From positions 2,480,001-2,544,000 of the forward strand of contig OY970069.1 of assembly GCA_963705325.1 (NCBI GenBank): a DNA stretch of 64,000 bases, read 5' to 3'. Below, piece by piece: positions 27,870 through 37,636 of the stretch. The notes beneath the pieces were generated by a model. That model saw only the letters and a program-made list of their open reading frames with translations. It ran no database searches and was not told the DNA's origin. Position numbers and translations under genes: made by a program. The number at the start of each line of letters is the position of its first letter. The stretch's first letter is position 1. The DNA is from DATARH01 sp963705325 (GTDB lineage Bacteria > Pseudomonadota > Alphaproteobacteria > ATCC43930 > CGMCC-115725).

Positions 27870-28703
27870 TCAAGCGCGGTAAAACGGTCTATCGCCGCGG
27901 ATGGTTACACGGTGACCGTAGCGGCGATGTGGGTGGTAGTCGTAAATGGCCCGATGTTGCGCGCAACGGTTATCCCAGAGGGCGATCGAGTCGGCTCGCC
28001 AATTGAACCGACACTGAAAATCCGGCGTCTCGACGTGCCGCAACAGATATTCGAGAATGGCCGCGCTTTCGTCAGCCGGTAATCCGACGATCCGGGTCGT
28101 GAAGCCACGATTGACGAACAGGGCTTTACGGCCGGTCACCGGGTGAGTGCGCACGATGGGGTGTTCGGCCCGCGGCAGCTCCCGATCTGGCCGTGTGTCA
28201 TAGGTCGGCTGGGTGTAGACGTGCCCGCCGTCATGGATCGCCGTGAGCCCCTCGATATGCGCCTTCATGCGCGGCGAGAGTCTTTCGTACGCCAGATACA
28301 TGTTGGCGAATGCGGTATCGCCGCCGCCATTGGGCGGAACCTCGGTTAGGTAAAGGATGCTCCCCATCGGCGGCTCAGGCTGGCAGCTCAGATCGGAGTG
28401 CCAGACCTCGCCCGTCGCAACGACGGTATTCTCATCGGATTTGACGACGCGAATCTCGGGATGCCCGGAAACCGACGAACTGGCGGCGGGATGGACAATC
28501 GGATCGCCAAAGCGACGGCCGAAGGCGATATGCTGCTCGACGGTGATCTTTTGGTCGCGAAAGAACACCACTAGGTTGTCCATCAGCGCGTCGTGAATTT
28601 CCTCGAACTGCTGGTTGCCGGGCGGCTGCGACAGGTCGACGCCGTGGATCTCGGCGCCGATACTGGGCGTCACTTTGCGAACTTCGATCGTCTCGTACGT
28701 CAC
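27870..28703 (-). CDS. TauD/TfdA-family Fe(II)/2-oxoglutarate dioxygenase
   Basis: A 277-residue cytoplasmic enzyme using the GTG at 28703, which has AGGAGA 6 bases upstream; the longer frame adds 18 unlikely residues. The facial triad is visible: WHSDLS (His102, Asp104) and the distal His in NRCAQH. The 2-oxoglutarate-binding region is close to HRVTIRGDRP. The start VRKVTPSIGAEIHGVDLSQP is typical. Members hydroxylate sulfonates, phenoxy acids or other carboxylates. It is the last gene of an operon with an FbpABC-type transporter (22 bases after the ATPase stop), so its substrate may be what the transporter imports. Confidence 0.9.
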   Translation of the reverse strand: MTYETIEVRKVTPSIGAEIHGVDLSQPPGNQQFEEIHDALMDNLVVFFRDQKITVEQHIAFGRRFGDPIVHPAASSSVSGHPEIRVVKSDENTVVATGEVWHSDLSCQPEPPMGSILYLTEVPPNGGGDTAFANMYLAYERLSPRMKAHIEGLTAIHDGGHVYTQPTYDTRPDRELPRAEHPIVRTHPVTGRKALFVNRGFTTRIVGLPADESAAILEYLLRHVETPDFQCRFNWRADSIALWDNRCAQHRAIYDYHPHRRYGHRVTIRGDRPFYRA

Positions 28704-28725
28704 AATGGCTCTCCTAGCATTTCGC

Positions 28726-29814
28726 TCAAGGACCCTCTGGAATGACACGGCACGCATCGGCTCGGATGGTCAGGCGGACCCTGTCATCCAGACGGAAAAC
28801 CTGGGTCGTGCTCGTGACCACGCGTAGGGCCAAGTCGGTACCGGTAACGCCGACCAGATAATCGCGCGCCTCGCCGAGATAGGCATGCCTCAGGATTCGG
28901 CCGTCCAGCACGTTGCAGCCGTCCGCCGCGGGCAAGGTATAGCCGTCATTTGTCAACAGGATATCTTGCGGGCGGATTGACAACGCTACGGGCGATCCCG
29001 CGGCCGGGATCCCTCCGTTAGCGGCGACGCTCAGCGGCAGGCCGTTGCAGCGCACGGACCGCCCATCGGCGACCACGGCGGCCAAGCAGTTCGTACGGCC
29101 GATGAAACTTGCGACAAATTGCGTGCGCGGGTGCTCGTAAATCTCCTCCGGTGTGCCGACCTGTTCGACGCGGCCGTGGTTCATGACCGCGATCCGGTCG
29201 GAGGTGACCATCGCCTCGGCCTGATCGTGGGTCACGTAGATGCTGGTGATGCGCATCTCCTGGTGCAGCCGGCGGATTTCGAACCGCATCTCCTCGCGCA
29301 GGCTGGCGTCGAGATTGGATAGCGGCTCGTCGAACAGCAAGATGTCGGGCTCAACGACGAGAGCCCGCGCCAGCGCGATACGCTGCTGCTGCCCTCCTGA
29401 CATTTCCCCGGGATAGCGCGCGCCGAACTCGCCCAGCCGGACCAGCTCCAGCATGCGTCCGACCCGTTCTTTGATCTCGGCTTGCGGGCGCCGGCGCAAT
29501 TTGAGACCGAACGCGACGTTCTGGAAAACCGTTTTGTGCGGCCACACGGCGTAGCTCTGGAAGATCATTGCCATGCCGCGCTCCTCCGGCGGCACGACCG
29601 CACCGCGGGCCGACAGAACGCGCTCACCGACTACGATCCGCCCGTTATCGGGAGCAAGAAACCCGGCGAGCAGACGCAGCGTCGTGGTCTTTCCACACCC
29701 CGAAGGACCCAGCAAGGAGAGGAATTCGCCGTCCGCGATCGTCAGATCGACATCCGACAGCGCGGCGACATCGCCGAACTTGCGGCTGAGATGCTCAAGC
29801 ACAACGCGGGCCAC
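28726..29814 (-). CDS. ABC transporter ATP-binding protein (FbpC/PotA-like)
   Basis: A 362-residue ATPase with Walker A GPSGCGKTTTLRLLAG (about 34-49), signature MSGGQQQRIALARAL, Walker B DILLFDEPLSNLD and the switch His in VTHD. A C-terminal TOBE-like domain of about 120 residues follows. It powers import together with the permease whose stop is 4 bases upstream of this start, and with the binding protein. The family includes importers of iron(III), polyamines, sulfate, thiamine and 2-aminoethylphosphonate. Linkage to catabolic enzymes rather than iron genes suggests an organic substrate. Confidence 0.92.
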   Translation of the reverse strand: MARVVLEHLSRKFGDVAALSDVDLTIADGEFLSLLGPSGCGKTTTLRLLAGFLAPDNGRIVVGERVLSARGAVVPPEERGMAMIFQSYAVWPHKTVFQNVAFGLKLRRRPQAEIKERVGRMLELVRLGEFGARYPGEMSGGQQQRIALARALVVEPDILLFDEPLSNLDASLREEMRFEIRRLHQEMRITSIYVTHDQAEAMVTSDRIAVMNHGRVEQVGTPEEIYEHPRTQFVASFIGRTNCLAAVVADGRSVRCNGLPLSVAANGGIPAAGSPVALSIRPQDILLTNDGYTLPAADGCNVLDGRILRHAYLGEARDYLVGVTGTDLALRVVTSTTQVFRLDDRVRLTIRADACRVIPEGP

Positions 29815-29818
29815 TTGC

Positions 29819-31549
29819 TTACTCCGTCCGCGTCAAGATGCGCTGCCCGACAATCGCGTAGCCGATCAGCACCAGTCCTAGCGTCAGCACAAACATGATG
29901 ATCCCGAGCGCCGCCAGCCGCTCGAAGTCGCCTTCTTCCGACAGGTCGATCAGCACGGTCGACATCACCTTGGTGTTCGCAGAAAACAGGAAGATCGCGG
30001 TCGACAACTCTCGCAGGCCGGCGATCAGCACGAGCAGCCAGCCGCCGAGAATGCCGCGCTTGATGAGCGGCAGCGTCACCTCGGACAGTGTGACAAAACG
30101 GCCGGCTCCGGCAATCCGAGCGGCGTCCTCCAGTTCCGGATGGATGTTTTTCAGGGCGGCATCGCTGTTCGTATAGGCGATCGGCAGAAAGCGAGAGGTA
30201 AACGCGAAAATCATGATCCACGCGGTGCCGTAAAGTGCGAAAGGCGGCCGCGAATAGGCGGCCAGGAAGCCGATCGCCAACACAATCCCCGGGATCACGT
30301 ATGGCATCATCGCGATATAGCCGAGCACCCAGCCGCCGCGCACAAGGCGCCGGTTGACGATGTAGGCGGTCATGAAGGCGATCAGCACAGCTGCGGTCGC
30401 GGCTGCCGTCGAGAACACAAAGCTGTTCAAAATGGCACCCGGCGTCGTCGGGTGTTCGAACAGGATGAAGCGGAAGTTGTCGATCGTAAAATTGTGCACG
30501 CTCCAACCGCGTGCCCACGCCTTGGCCGTCGCCGCCGACAAAAGCGTCAGACCTGGTAAGAACAGCGACAGAGTCGCGATTGCCAGACACCAAGCCAGCG
30601 CAACGTAACGCCATCGCCCCAACCGTATCATGCGCTGCGCACCGCCCTTGCCGGTCAGGGTGGCGAACGTCTTGCGCGCCAGGAGGCGCCGCTGGAGGAT
30701 CAGCAGCCCACCGGTGATCAGTAAGAGCGGCAGTGAGTAGGCTGCCGCTACCTCGACCTTCGACGGAAACTCGAAGAACTGGAACAGCTGTGTGGTGATA
30801 ACCTGGAAGCGCGCTGGTACTGAGATCAGCAGCGGTGCGCCGAGATCGGCCATTGCTTCGAGAAACGCCATGATGAAGCCCGCCACGATACCCGGCAACA
30901 CGAGCGGCACCGTCACCGCGCGCATGATCCGCCATTTCCGGGCCCCGAGGATCGCGGCGGCATCCTCCATCTCTGACGACATCAGCTCTAATGATGTCGT
31001 GGTGAACAGGAAGGCATAGGGGTAGGTGTATAGGGAAACAATGAAGGCAAGGCCGACCATCGAATAGATGTTGATCAGCCCCGAACCGGCACCGGTAAGT
31101 GCCATCCAGCCTTTGTTGAGCCAGCCCGCCCGCGGGCTGGCGAGCAAGGTCCAGGCAATCGCACCCAGAAAGCCGGGTGTGATGAAGGCACCGATCACGC
31201 TGGCGCGTATCAGCCCCTTGAGCGGCATGTCGGTGCGCACGACAGCCCAAGCCATCGGCACCGCAATCAACACATCGAACAGACCAACCGATGTCGCGAG
31301 GATCAGCGAATTGCGGATCGCAGCAAGGTAGCGCTCCGTTGTGAAGGCAGTAGCGAAGTTCGCGAGGGTGAACCCGCCGACGACGCCTTCCGGGCTTAAG
31401 GCCCGGATCACAAGCCAGGCGAGGGGATAGACGATCAGCAAGCCCAACGCGGCCGCAATCGCCACCCAGGTTAGGGTGCTGCCGACGCGCCAACGCTGAG
31501 CGCTGAACACGCTTGTGCCAGCCTGGGCTCTGAGAACCTCCGTAACCAT
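29819..31549 (-). CDS. ABC transporter permease with two fused domains (FbpB-like)
   Basis: A 576-residue inner-membrane protein with about twelve transmembrane helices, made of two copies of the six-helix permease domain. The EAA-type loops are near DAAAILGARKWRIMRAVTVP and DAARIAGAGRFVTLSEVTLP. This ThiP/FbpB arrangement is standard for iron(III)-type importers. The ATG at 31549 is preferred; a TTG at 31570 would overlap the binding-protein stop. It lies between the binding-protein and ATPase genes with only 4-10 bases between, so it is clearly in the operon. Confidence 0.92.
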   Translation of the reverse strand: MVTEVLRAQAGTSVFSAQRWRVGSTLTWVAIAAALGLLIVYPLAWLVIRALSPEGVVGGFTLANFATAFTTERYLAAIRNSLILATSVGLFDVLIAVPMAWAVVRTDMPLKGLIRASVIGAFITPGFLGAIAWTLLASPRAGWLNKGWMALTGAGSGLINIYSMVGLAFIVSLYTYPYAFLFTTTSLELMSSEMEDAAAILGARKWRIMRAVTVPLVLPGIVAGFIMAFLEAMADLGAPLLISVPARFQVITTQLFQFFEFPSKVEVAAAYSLPLLLITGGLLILQRRLLARKTFATLTGKGGAQRMIRLGRWRYVALAWCLAIATLSLFLPGLTLLSAATAKAWARGWSVHNFTIDNFRFILFEHPTTPGAILNSFVFSTAAATAAVLIAFMTAYIVNRRLVRGGWVLGYIAMMPYVIPGIVLAIGFLAAYSRPPFALYGTAWIMIFAFTSRFLPIAYTNSDAALKNIHPELEDAARIAGAGRFVTLSEVTLPLIKRGILGGWLLVLIAGLRELSTAIFLFSANTKVMSTVLIDLSEEGDFERLAALGIIMFVLTLGLVLIGYAIVGQRILTRTE

Positions 31550-31559
31550 TACGACTCGG

Positions 31560-32606
31560 CTATACTCCAAACGAGGCGCGGAACTTTTCGATGATCTTCG
31601 GTATCTGCGCCTTCAATTCCTCGGCCGGCGGCCGGATCAGTTTCACGTCGGACAGCGGCTTTAATCCCTTCGGCGGTGCAACGTCAGGGCGCAGCGGCGA
31701 AAATCCGTTCTGCACGAGGATTTCCGAATATTCCTTGGTCATAAAGAAATCCATGAACAGTTCGGCCGCGTGCGGATGAGGCGCCTTTGTCAGGATCGCC
31801 GAAGGCGCGGTCATGAACACCGAACCGTCGCTTGGGTAGATGATATCGATCGGATTGCCCTTGTTCTTGCTCTTTAGCGTGATGGCATCCGGTCCGGCGG
31901 CAACCAGCCGCTCGCCGGCATTGAGTTGGGCGATCGCATCGTTGGCAGAGCGGCCTATGAGCGGGTTCTGCTTGGCCAGGCTATCGAAATAATCCCAGCC
32001 GTAGAGGTCGTTGAGAGACAGCACCCAGGTCGCGACATAGCCCGAGAACGCGGGATGTCCGAACGCGATCTTGTCTTTCCATTTCGGATCGAGCAGATCC
32101 TTCCACTGCTTCGGCGCGGCGTCCTCCGGAACCTGTTGCGTGTTGTGCAACAATAACATCAGACCGACCGAGGCAACCTGGTAGCAATTGTCGGGGTCCA
32201 TGTGCTGGAAGCGCGGCAACACCTGGTCGGCGCCGGCTGGGACGTAGGGCCGGATCAACTTCTGATCCTTGAAGTGCAGGTAGTGACCTTCCTCAGTCGA
32301 GGAAAACACGTCGTCAGCCGTGACGCCCGCCTGCGCTTCTTGCAAGACCCGCTGATAGATGACGCCAGCGGTGGCACGAACCACCTCGACGCTGATGCCG
32401 GGATAGCGCTTCTCGAACGCCTGTCCGACCTTCTCGGCAGTGTCAATGTCGAACATCGAAACATACCAGACGACCTTGCCCTCCTTTTTGGCTTCCGCGA
32501 GCTTCGCTGCGTCCTCGGTCGCCTGCGCTGTCGCTTCGCGTGTAAGGCCGACCACTAGGGGCAGCGCAGCCATTGTGCAAAGAAGCCGCCTCGATATTCG
32601 TACCAT
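31560..32606 (-). CDS. Periplasmic substrate-binding protein (FbpA-like)
   Basis: A 348-residue protein with a signal peptide (about 1-27, ending EATAQ). The mature protein has the pattern of class II binding proteins of the iron(III)/organic-acid group: EGKVVWYVSMFD, FEKRYPGISVEVVRA and a C-terminal AAELFMDFFMTKEYSEIL. Tyrosine pairs typical of true ferric-binding proteins are not obvious, so an organic ligand is likely. ATG at 32606 or GTG at 32609 are both possible, and either overlaps the stop of the upstream enolase-superfamily gene. Confidence 0.9.
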   Translation of the reverse strand: MVRISRRLLCTMAALPLVVGLTREATAQATEDAAKLAEAKKEGKVVWYVSMFDIDTAEKVGQAFEKRYPGISVEVVRATAGVIYQRVLQEAQAGVTADDVFSSTEEGHYLHFKDQKLIRPYVPAGADQVLPRFQHMDPDNCYQVASVGLMLLLHNTQQVPEDAAPKQWKDLLDPKWKDKIAFGHPAFSGYVATWVLSLNDLYGWDYFDSLAKQNPLIGRSANDAIAQLNAGERLVAAGPDAITLKSKNKGNPIDIIYPSDGSVFMTAPSAILTKAPHPHAAELFMDFFMTKEYSEILVQNGFSPLRPDVAPPKGLKPLSDVKLIRPPAEELKAQIPKIIEKFRASFGV

Positions 32607-33703
32607 CACACCCCCCGCACCTGCACCAGCGCTTGTGGATCGATCTTGACACCGAAGCCTGGGCGGTTCCCCAAACGGATGACGCCGTGATCCAGCACCG
32701 CCGGCTCATCGACAACATCCGCTGCCATCTTCAGCGGCCCGACCGCCTCGCAGCCGTCCAGCACGGCCGGGCACACCGCGGCGACGGTCGCCTCGGCGAG
32801 CGTCGATAAGGTGAGTCCGAAGCCGTGCCCGATCACCACTCCGAGACCGGCCGCCGCGGCGGTCTGCACCATTTCGATGGTGCGGGTCAGGCCGCCGTGC
32901 TTCATCACCTTGACCTTGACGATGTCGGCGGCCTGCTGGCGGATTATGTCGATGAGCGAAGCCGGACCCGTCACGCTTTCATCGGCCATCAACTTGATGC
33001 CGATGCCTCTGCGGATTGCCGCGAGATCGGCAATGCGGTCGCGTGCTACCGGCTGCTCGACAAGCGTCAGGTCGTACGGCTCCAGTTGCCGGATGAAACC
33101 CACGGCATCGGCCATCGGCAGGCTTTCGTTGAAGTCAACGCGCAAAGCCATGAGGTCGCCCACTGCGTCGCGCACGCCAGCAACGCGACTGATACCCTCC
33201 GGGTGAGCGCCGTCGAGCTTGATCTTGGCCGAGCGGAACCCGCGCTCGAGCCAACCCAGCGCCTCCGCCGCCGCCTGCTCTGGCGGCACCGTGCCGATCC
33301 AGGCGTTCAACGGAATTTCGGTCTTGGTGGCACCGCCGAGCAGCAGGTGCACCGGGATGCCGAGCGCGCGGGCCTTGACATCGCATAGTGCCATCTCGAC
33401 CGCTGCCTTTGCTTCGTAGGCAGCCGGCAACCTCGCATCCATCGTCGCCAACGCGACGGTCAGGTTCATCGCGTCGCCGCCCACGAGCGCCGGAGCCAGC
33501 GACCGGATCGCGACGTGGATCTCGTCGGCCGACATCAACGTGTAACCGGGGCTCGGGTCGACGTTGCCCCAGCCGGTGATGTCGCGATCCGTCGCGAGCC
33601 GCACCAAGACGCTGCGCTGTGCCCTAGTCACGCCGTGCACGCCTTGTACCGGCTCGCGCGTCGGGATTTCGACGATGATCGGTTCAACAGCGGTAATCCG
33701 CAT
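32606..33703 (-). CDS. Mandelate racemase/muconate lactonizing enzyme-family protein
   Basis: A 365-residue enolase-superfamily protein. The N-terminal capping domain is followed by a barrel with the expected residues: KIK (AKIKLD), Asp in VDFNES, Glu in VEQPV, Asp/Glu in MADESV, and the second lysine in VKVMKHGG. This set fits the MLE subgroup (cycloisomerase, dipeptide epimerase, o-succinylbenzoate synthase or racemase). Activity cannot be predicted further. The start at 33703 is taken because the longer frame adds 28 residues of unrelated composition. It heads the transporter-dioxygenase operon (overlap with the binding-protein gene). Confidence 0.9.
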   Translation of the reverse strand: MRITAVEPIIVEIPTREPVQGVHGVTRAQRSVLVRLATDRDITGWGNVDPSPGYTLMSADEIHVAIRSLAPALVGGDAMNLTVALATMDARLPAAYEAKAAVEMALCDVKARALGIPVHLLLGGATKTEIPLNAWIGTVPPEQAAAEALGWLERGFRSAKIKLDGAHPEGISRVAGVRDAVGDLMALRVDFNESLPMADAVGFIRQLEPYDLTLVEQPVARDRIADLAAIRRGIGIKLMADESVTGPASLIDIIRQQAADIVKVKVMKHGGLTRTIEMVQTAAAAGLGVVIGHGFGLTLSTLAEATVAAVCPAVLDGCEAVGPLKMAADVVDEPAVLDHGVIRLGNRPGFGVKIDPQALVQVRGV

Positions 33704-33853
33704 GGCGCTTCCCACCCCCGATTTTGTCTTGCTGATCTCCCCGGCGCTTCGCGGGGAGGCCGTGCCTAACCGGACGGGGCAATCCACTCAAGGCACGGGA
33801 TGGGTCGGCAGTAGAGCCGTCAAGGCGACCCCACCCCCGAGAACCGAGGGCCG

Positions 33854-35089
33854 CTACTCCGCTGCGGCTTGCGGGGCCTCGCGGGTCAGTGGCGCGGCCG
33901 GCCGCGCGATCGCGTAAAGCCGGGCGCAGTTGTCCCACAGGATTTTCTTGCGCTGCTCGTCGCTCAGCGCCATGCCGAAAAATTCCTTCATCGCGTCCGG
34001 AAACGCGCCGTCGGCGTGCGGATAGTCGCTCGATACGACAAAATACTCCGCACCCATATCGTTGACCGCGTGGATGGCTGGCTCTTCATCAACATCGAGC
34101 GCGATGTAGCATTGCCGTTTGAAGTAGTCGCTCGGCAGCATCGAAAGCTGGCGCTCGCAGCCGGGACCAAACTTCTCCCACTGGTCATCCAGCCGCCACA
34201 ACCACCATGGCAGCCAGCCAGCGGTTCCCTCCAAAAACGCGGCGCGCAGTTTCGGGTGGCGTTCCAGTACGCCTCCAGTCGTGAAGCTGGCGATCGCCCC
34301 CATCAACTCGACAGGGTTGCGGATCGCGTGCGCGATCGGGTGGAAATTGGCGTGGCCGACATAGCGCCGCCCAGCATCGTCCTTGAGCGCGGTATTGCCG
34401 GTCGGGTGGAAGCCGACCGGAACGTTCAATTCCTCCAGCGCGTCCCATAACGGCTCGCAGGCCTCATCGTGCAAATGCTGCCCGTTGACCGGGTTCGGCG
34501 TGCCGATCACCGCGACCGCGCCCAATTCGTTGATGCAGCGTTTCGCCTCCGCGACTGCGCCTTTCACGTCGTGCATCGCCAGCTGAGCGGCGAATTTGAG
34601 CCGTTGCGGATCGGTCTTGCAGTAATCGGCCGCCCAATTGTTGTAGGCGCGCGCCAACGCGGCGGCGTAGTCGGGCGCGAGGTCGTCGTGGCAGAGAATC
34701 TGCCGGCCGCGCGTGCCGTACATCACCGCGACATCGATCCCTTCGATGTCCATCGCCTGCAACGTCGAGACCGGGTCGTAGCCGCGCCCCTTCGCGATCT
34801 GGAAATGCGGGTGCCGCGCGCGGCTGCGGCGGTTCAATTCGCGCTGCGAGACCGTGGCGCCCTGCTGCATGCTGTGCGCCGGGATCGCGAGACCCTGCAC
34901 CTCCATCCCCATGATGGAATCGGCGCTACCCTTGTCTTCGGCGCTTTCGGTCAGCTTCTCCTGCTGCCCGCCGAAGAATTTCGGCGCGTTGGTGCTGCGA
35001 TAGGGCTCGTCGAGGTAGCGCTCCCACAGATCGCCCGGCTCCATCATGTGAAGATCGCTGTCCATGACCAGATAGCCATTGCGCGCCAT
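33854..35089 (-). CDS. Amidohydrolase_2-family metal-dependent hydrolase/decarboxylase
   Basis: A 411-residue TIM-barrel protein of the ACMSD-like amidohydrolase group. Metal-ligand motifs are DSDLHMMEP at the N-terminus, GFHPTGN in the middle and SSDYPHADG near the C-terminus. Relatives decarboxylate or hydrolyse aromatic acids and related compounds. The start at 35089 has AGGGAGG 6 bases upstream; the longer frame was rejected. It precedes the enolase-superfamily gene by 150 bases on the same strand and follows the LysR gene, so it is probably part of the same catabolic unit. Confidence 0.9.
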   Translation of the reverse strand: MARNGYLVMDSDLHMMEPGDLWERYLDEPYRSTNAPKFFGGQQEKLTESAEDKGSADSIMGMEVQGLAIPAHSMQQGATVSQRELNRRSRARHPHFQIAKGRGYDPVSTLQAMDIEGIDVAVMYGTRGRQILCHDDLAPDYAAALARAYNNWAADYCKTDPQRLKFAAQLAMHDVKGAVAEAKRCINELGAVAVIGTPNPVNGQHLHDEACEPLWDALEELNVPVGFHPTGNTALKDDAGRRYVGHANFHPIAHAIRNPVELMGAIASFTTGGVLERHPKLRAAFLEGTAGWLPWWLWRLDDQWEKFGPGCERQLSMLPSDYFKRQCYIALDVDEEPAIHAVNDMGAEYFVVSSDYPHADGAFPDAMKEFFGMALSDEQRKKILWDNCARLYAIARPAAPLTREAPQAAAE

Positions 35090-35204
35090 AGCCGCCTCCC
35101 TGAGGTCCAATCTTCCCGGAGGGTAGTGGCGGGATGCGGTCGGTTCAATCGGCAAAAAATTGGCCCGTCCCAAAGAAATTTAGGGCAGGCGTCCGCCGGC
35201 GGGC

Positions 35205-36128
35205 TTATCCCGCGACCGCCGAAGCAAAGGAATTTCCGATCGAGGTACGGGTTTGGGCCGCATGTGCGAGCAGCCATGAGCGGAACAGGAGCACTTTGCG
35301 CGAGGCTCCGGTCTTCGGCCATAGAAAATACCAGGCCTCATTGCGCTTGACCGACAGCGCGAACGGCGCGATGAGGCGGCCGCTTGCAAGATCGTCCTGG
35401 ACGAAGGCACTGCGCGCCATCGCGACGCCGCAACCGTGCGCGGCTGCTTCCAGCGCCAGCGCGTAGGAATCAAAGCTCGGCCCACGATCGACGGCAACGT
35501 CGCGAGCGCCGGCGGCAGCCAGCCACAGCGGCCAATCATTGAGCGCGCCGTAAACGTGCAACAACAAGTGGTACGCGAGATCGAGCGGCTCGTTGAGCGG
35601 GCGCTGCGCGACGAGCATCGGGCTGCAGACCGGAAACATATCGGAGCCGAAAAGATGATCGGCGTTGAGGCTCGGCCAATCCGCGCCGAGCCGGATCGCG
35701 GCATCGATATCCTCGCGGAGGAATTCGGTCCCGCGGTAGGCGGTAAGCAGGCGCACATCGATCATCGAGCTGCGCCGCTGAAACTCGGCGAGCCGGGGGA
35801 CCAGCCAGCGCAGCGCGAAATTCGGCAGTACGCTCAGGGTCAGGACCTGGGATTCGCCGTGGCCTTGCACGGCGTCGGTCGCCTCGCAGAGAACATCGAA
35901 GGCCTGTCTGATGGACGGCAAATACGCCTCGCCCTTTTCGGTCAGCAGCAGTCCGTTGTTGAGGCGGCGGAAGAGCCGGAACCCAAGGTGGTCCTCGAGC
36001 CCCCGGACGTGATGGCTGATCGCCGCCTGGGTCACGCCGAGTTCCTCGGCCGCCCGGGTGAAGCTGAGCCGCCGGGCCGCCGCCTCGAAGGCGCGCAGTG
36101 CATTCAACGGGGGAAGTTCTCGGACCAT
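35205..36128 (-). CDS. LysR-family transcriptional regulator (GcvA-like)
   Basis: A 307-residue regulator. The winged helix-turn-helix is at about 8-65 (LNALRAFEAAARRLSFTRAA, ELGVTQAAISHHVRGLED), followed by a substrate-binding domain with the GcvA-like VLPNFALRWLVPRL. It is divergent from the second TauD-type gene, 290 bases apart, and upstream of the amidohydrolase on its own strand, so it may control both sides. The effector is unknown. Confidence 0.92.
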   Translation of the reverse strand: MVRELPPLNALRAFEAAARRLSFTRAAEELGVTQAAISHHVRGLEDHLGFRLFRRLNNGLLLTEKGEAYLPSIRQAFDVLCEATDAVQGHGESQVLTLSVLPNFALRWLVPRLAEFQRRSSMIDVRLLTAYRGTEFLREDIDAAIRLGADWPSLNADHLFGSDMFPVCSPMLVAQRPLNEPLDLAYHLLLHVYGALNDWPLWLAAAGARDVAVDRGPSFDSYALALEAAAHGCGVAMARSAFVQDDLASGRLIAPFALSVKRNEAWYFLWPKTGASRKVLLFRSWLLAHAAQTRTSIGNSFASAVAG

Positions 36129-36417
36129 TCAGTCGCCTCCTCGCGCGAGGACAAAAACAAAGAGAATACGGCCCGGCAATGAGGGCTACGTTTCCCGCCG
36201 CCGAGCATGCAACATCATAGTTCGATTGTGTCCGAGCGGGACCGCTTGCCGCGCCTTCGGATGATCCCTGAAGATGGAAATCGGGCGCCAACCGCGCGGA
36301 TCGAGGTTGATCCGATGGCGACGCAACTGTAAGGCACCAGTTTGTCGCGGCCGCTTGCCTCTCTCCGCGGCATTGCACAAAGTGCTGTCAACCGGGAAAC
36401 CGCAACGGGGGAGGACC
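36129..36417. promoter_or_regulatory. Divergent control region between LysR and TauD-type genes
   Basis: This 289-base spacer should hold the promoters of both genes and the LysR binding site. AT-rich stretches lie near 36145-36170 and 36205-36235 (CATAGTTCGATTGTG). No exact T-N11-A palindrome could be chosen with confidence. GGGGGAGGACC before 36418 is the ribosome binding site of the dioxygenase gene. Confidence 0.35.
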
Positions 36418-37374
36418 ATGCCCGACTCAGATTTCTTCGGCGGCCTCGCACACGCCGGCCCGGCGGCCAGACCGCCTAACTCGCTGGAGGCGCTCGAGGT
36501 GGTGCCTACCGGCCGGCCGGTAGGCGCCGAGATCCGCGGCGTCGATCTATCTCAGCCGGTCCCCTCAGACTTGGTAGCGGCGTTGCGCTCGGCCTGGCTT
36601 CAGCATCTCGTCTTGCTGTTCCGCGGCCAGTATCTCGGCGCCGGGCACTATCTCAACGCCGCCCGCATTTTTGGAGAGCCGGTCGAGGGCGGGGCCCGGC
36701 GCTACATGAAGGCGGCCGGGATGGAACTCGATGACCGGTTTCCGGAGCTGACGATCCTGTCGAACCTCGACGACCACGGCAACCCGGTGCGCGACAATGG
36801 CGGCCTCGGCAGCTATGAGGTCGTCTGGCATTCCGATAATTCCTATGTCGAGGCGCCGCCAGCCGGGAGCTGCCTTTATTCGCTCGAAGTGCCAACCTCT
36901 AGCGGGAACACGTCCTTCAACAACCAGTATCTGGCCTATGAGACGCTGTCGGCCGAGCTGAAAGCGGCGGTCGCCGGCAAGCGCTCGAAACAGGATGCAA
37001 GCCGCAATTCAGCTGGCGTGCTGCGGCCTGGACTCAAGGTGCCCGAGCGTCCCGAGGAGGTGCCGGGGCCCATGCATCCGCTCGTCCGAAAACACCCTGA
37101 TACCGGGAAGACGGCGTTATATCTCGGCCGGCGGCGCATCTATCCGTCGCAGTTTATCGAAGGGATGAACGAGGTCGAGAGCGAGGCTTTGCTCGCGCAA
37201 CTTTGGGAGCATGCGACGCGCGAGGAACTCAGCTGGACACACGTGTGGAGACCCGGCGATTTCCTCGTCTGGGATAATCGCTGCGCGATGCATTATCGCG
37301 AAGAGGTCGACGACACACAGCGCCGCGTCATGTTCCGCACTCAGTTTGCCGGGCAAATACCCATCGCCGGGTAA
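36418..37374 (+). CDS. TauD/TfdA-family dioxygenase
   Basis: A 318-residue protein with GGGGAGGACC before the ATG at 36418. The triad is present in VWHSDNSYVEAPP and in NRCAMHYREEVD, and the N-terminal part reads GRPVGAEIRGVDLSQPVP. The middle insert between the first His-Asp and the distal His is longer than in the other two TauD-type proteins of the window. Divergence from the LysR gene suggests substrate-induced expression. The substrate is unknown. Confidence 0.9.
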   Translation: MPDSDFFGGLAHAGPAARPPNSLEALEVVPTGRPVGAEIRGVDLSQPVPSDLVAALRSAWLQHLVLLFRGQYLGAGHYLNAARIFGEPVEGGARRYMKAAGMELDDRFPELTILSNLDDHGNPVRDNGGLGSYEVVWHSDNSYVEAPPAGSCLYSLEVPTSSGNTSFNNQYLAYETLSAELKAAVAGKRSKQDASRNSAGVLRPGLKVPERPEEVPGPMHPLVRKHPDTGKTALYLGRRRIYPSQFIEGMNEVESEALLAQLWEHATREELSWTHVWRPGDFLVWDNRCAMHYREEVDDTQRRVMFRTQFAGQIPIAG

Positions 37375-37636
37375 GCGCCTACCCAAGATCGTCGTCGGCC
37401 GCCGAGAGCAGACGCCTCGGGGCCGATTCCAAAAAGTCGCCCAGGCCCCTAAAGCCGCTTAATCGTCGCCTTCGAATGGCTGCCGGCGCTGCTCGTCAAT
37501 CGGCGCGCGGTCTCGGTCAAGAACCAAATTCCAGCCAACTGTGACCTTCCGTCATGACCGCTTATCGCGCCACAGCGGACCTACCGCCGCGGGCACCACC
37601 GTTTGATTTGATCTAGGTGGCCTGCTTGGGTGCAGG

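Noticed and set aside
29742..31493. A second 583-residue minus-strand frame over the permease gene
   Set aside because: It has the same length by chance but is rich in Arg, Cys and His and lacks membrane helices, whereas the other frame is a clear two-domain permease.
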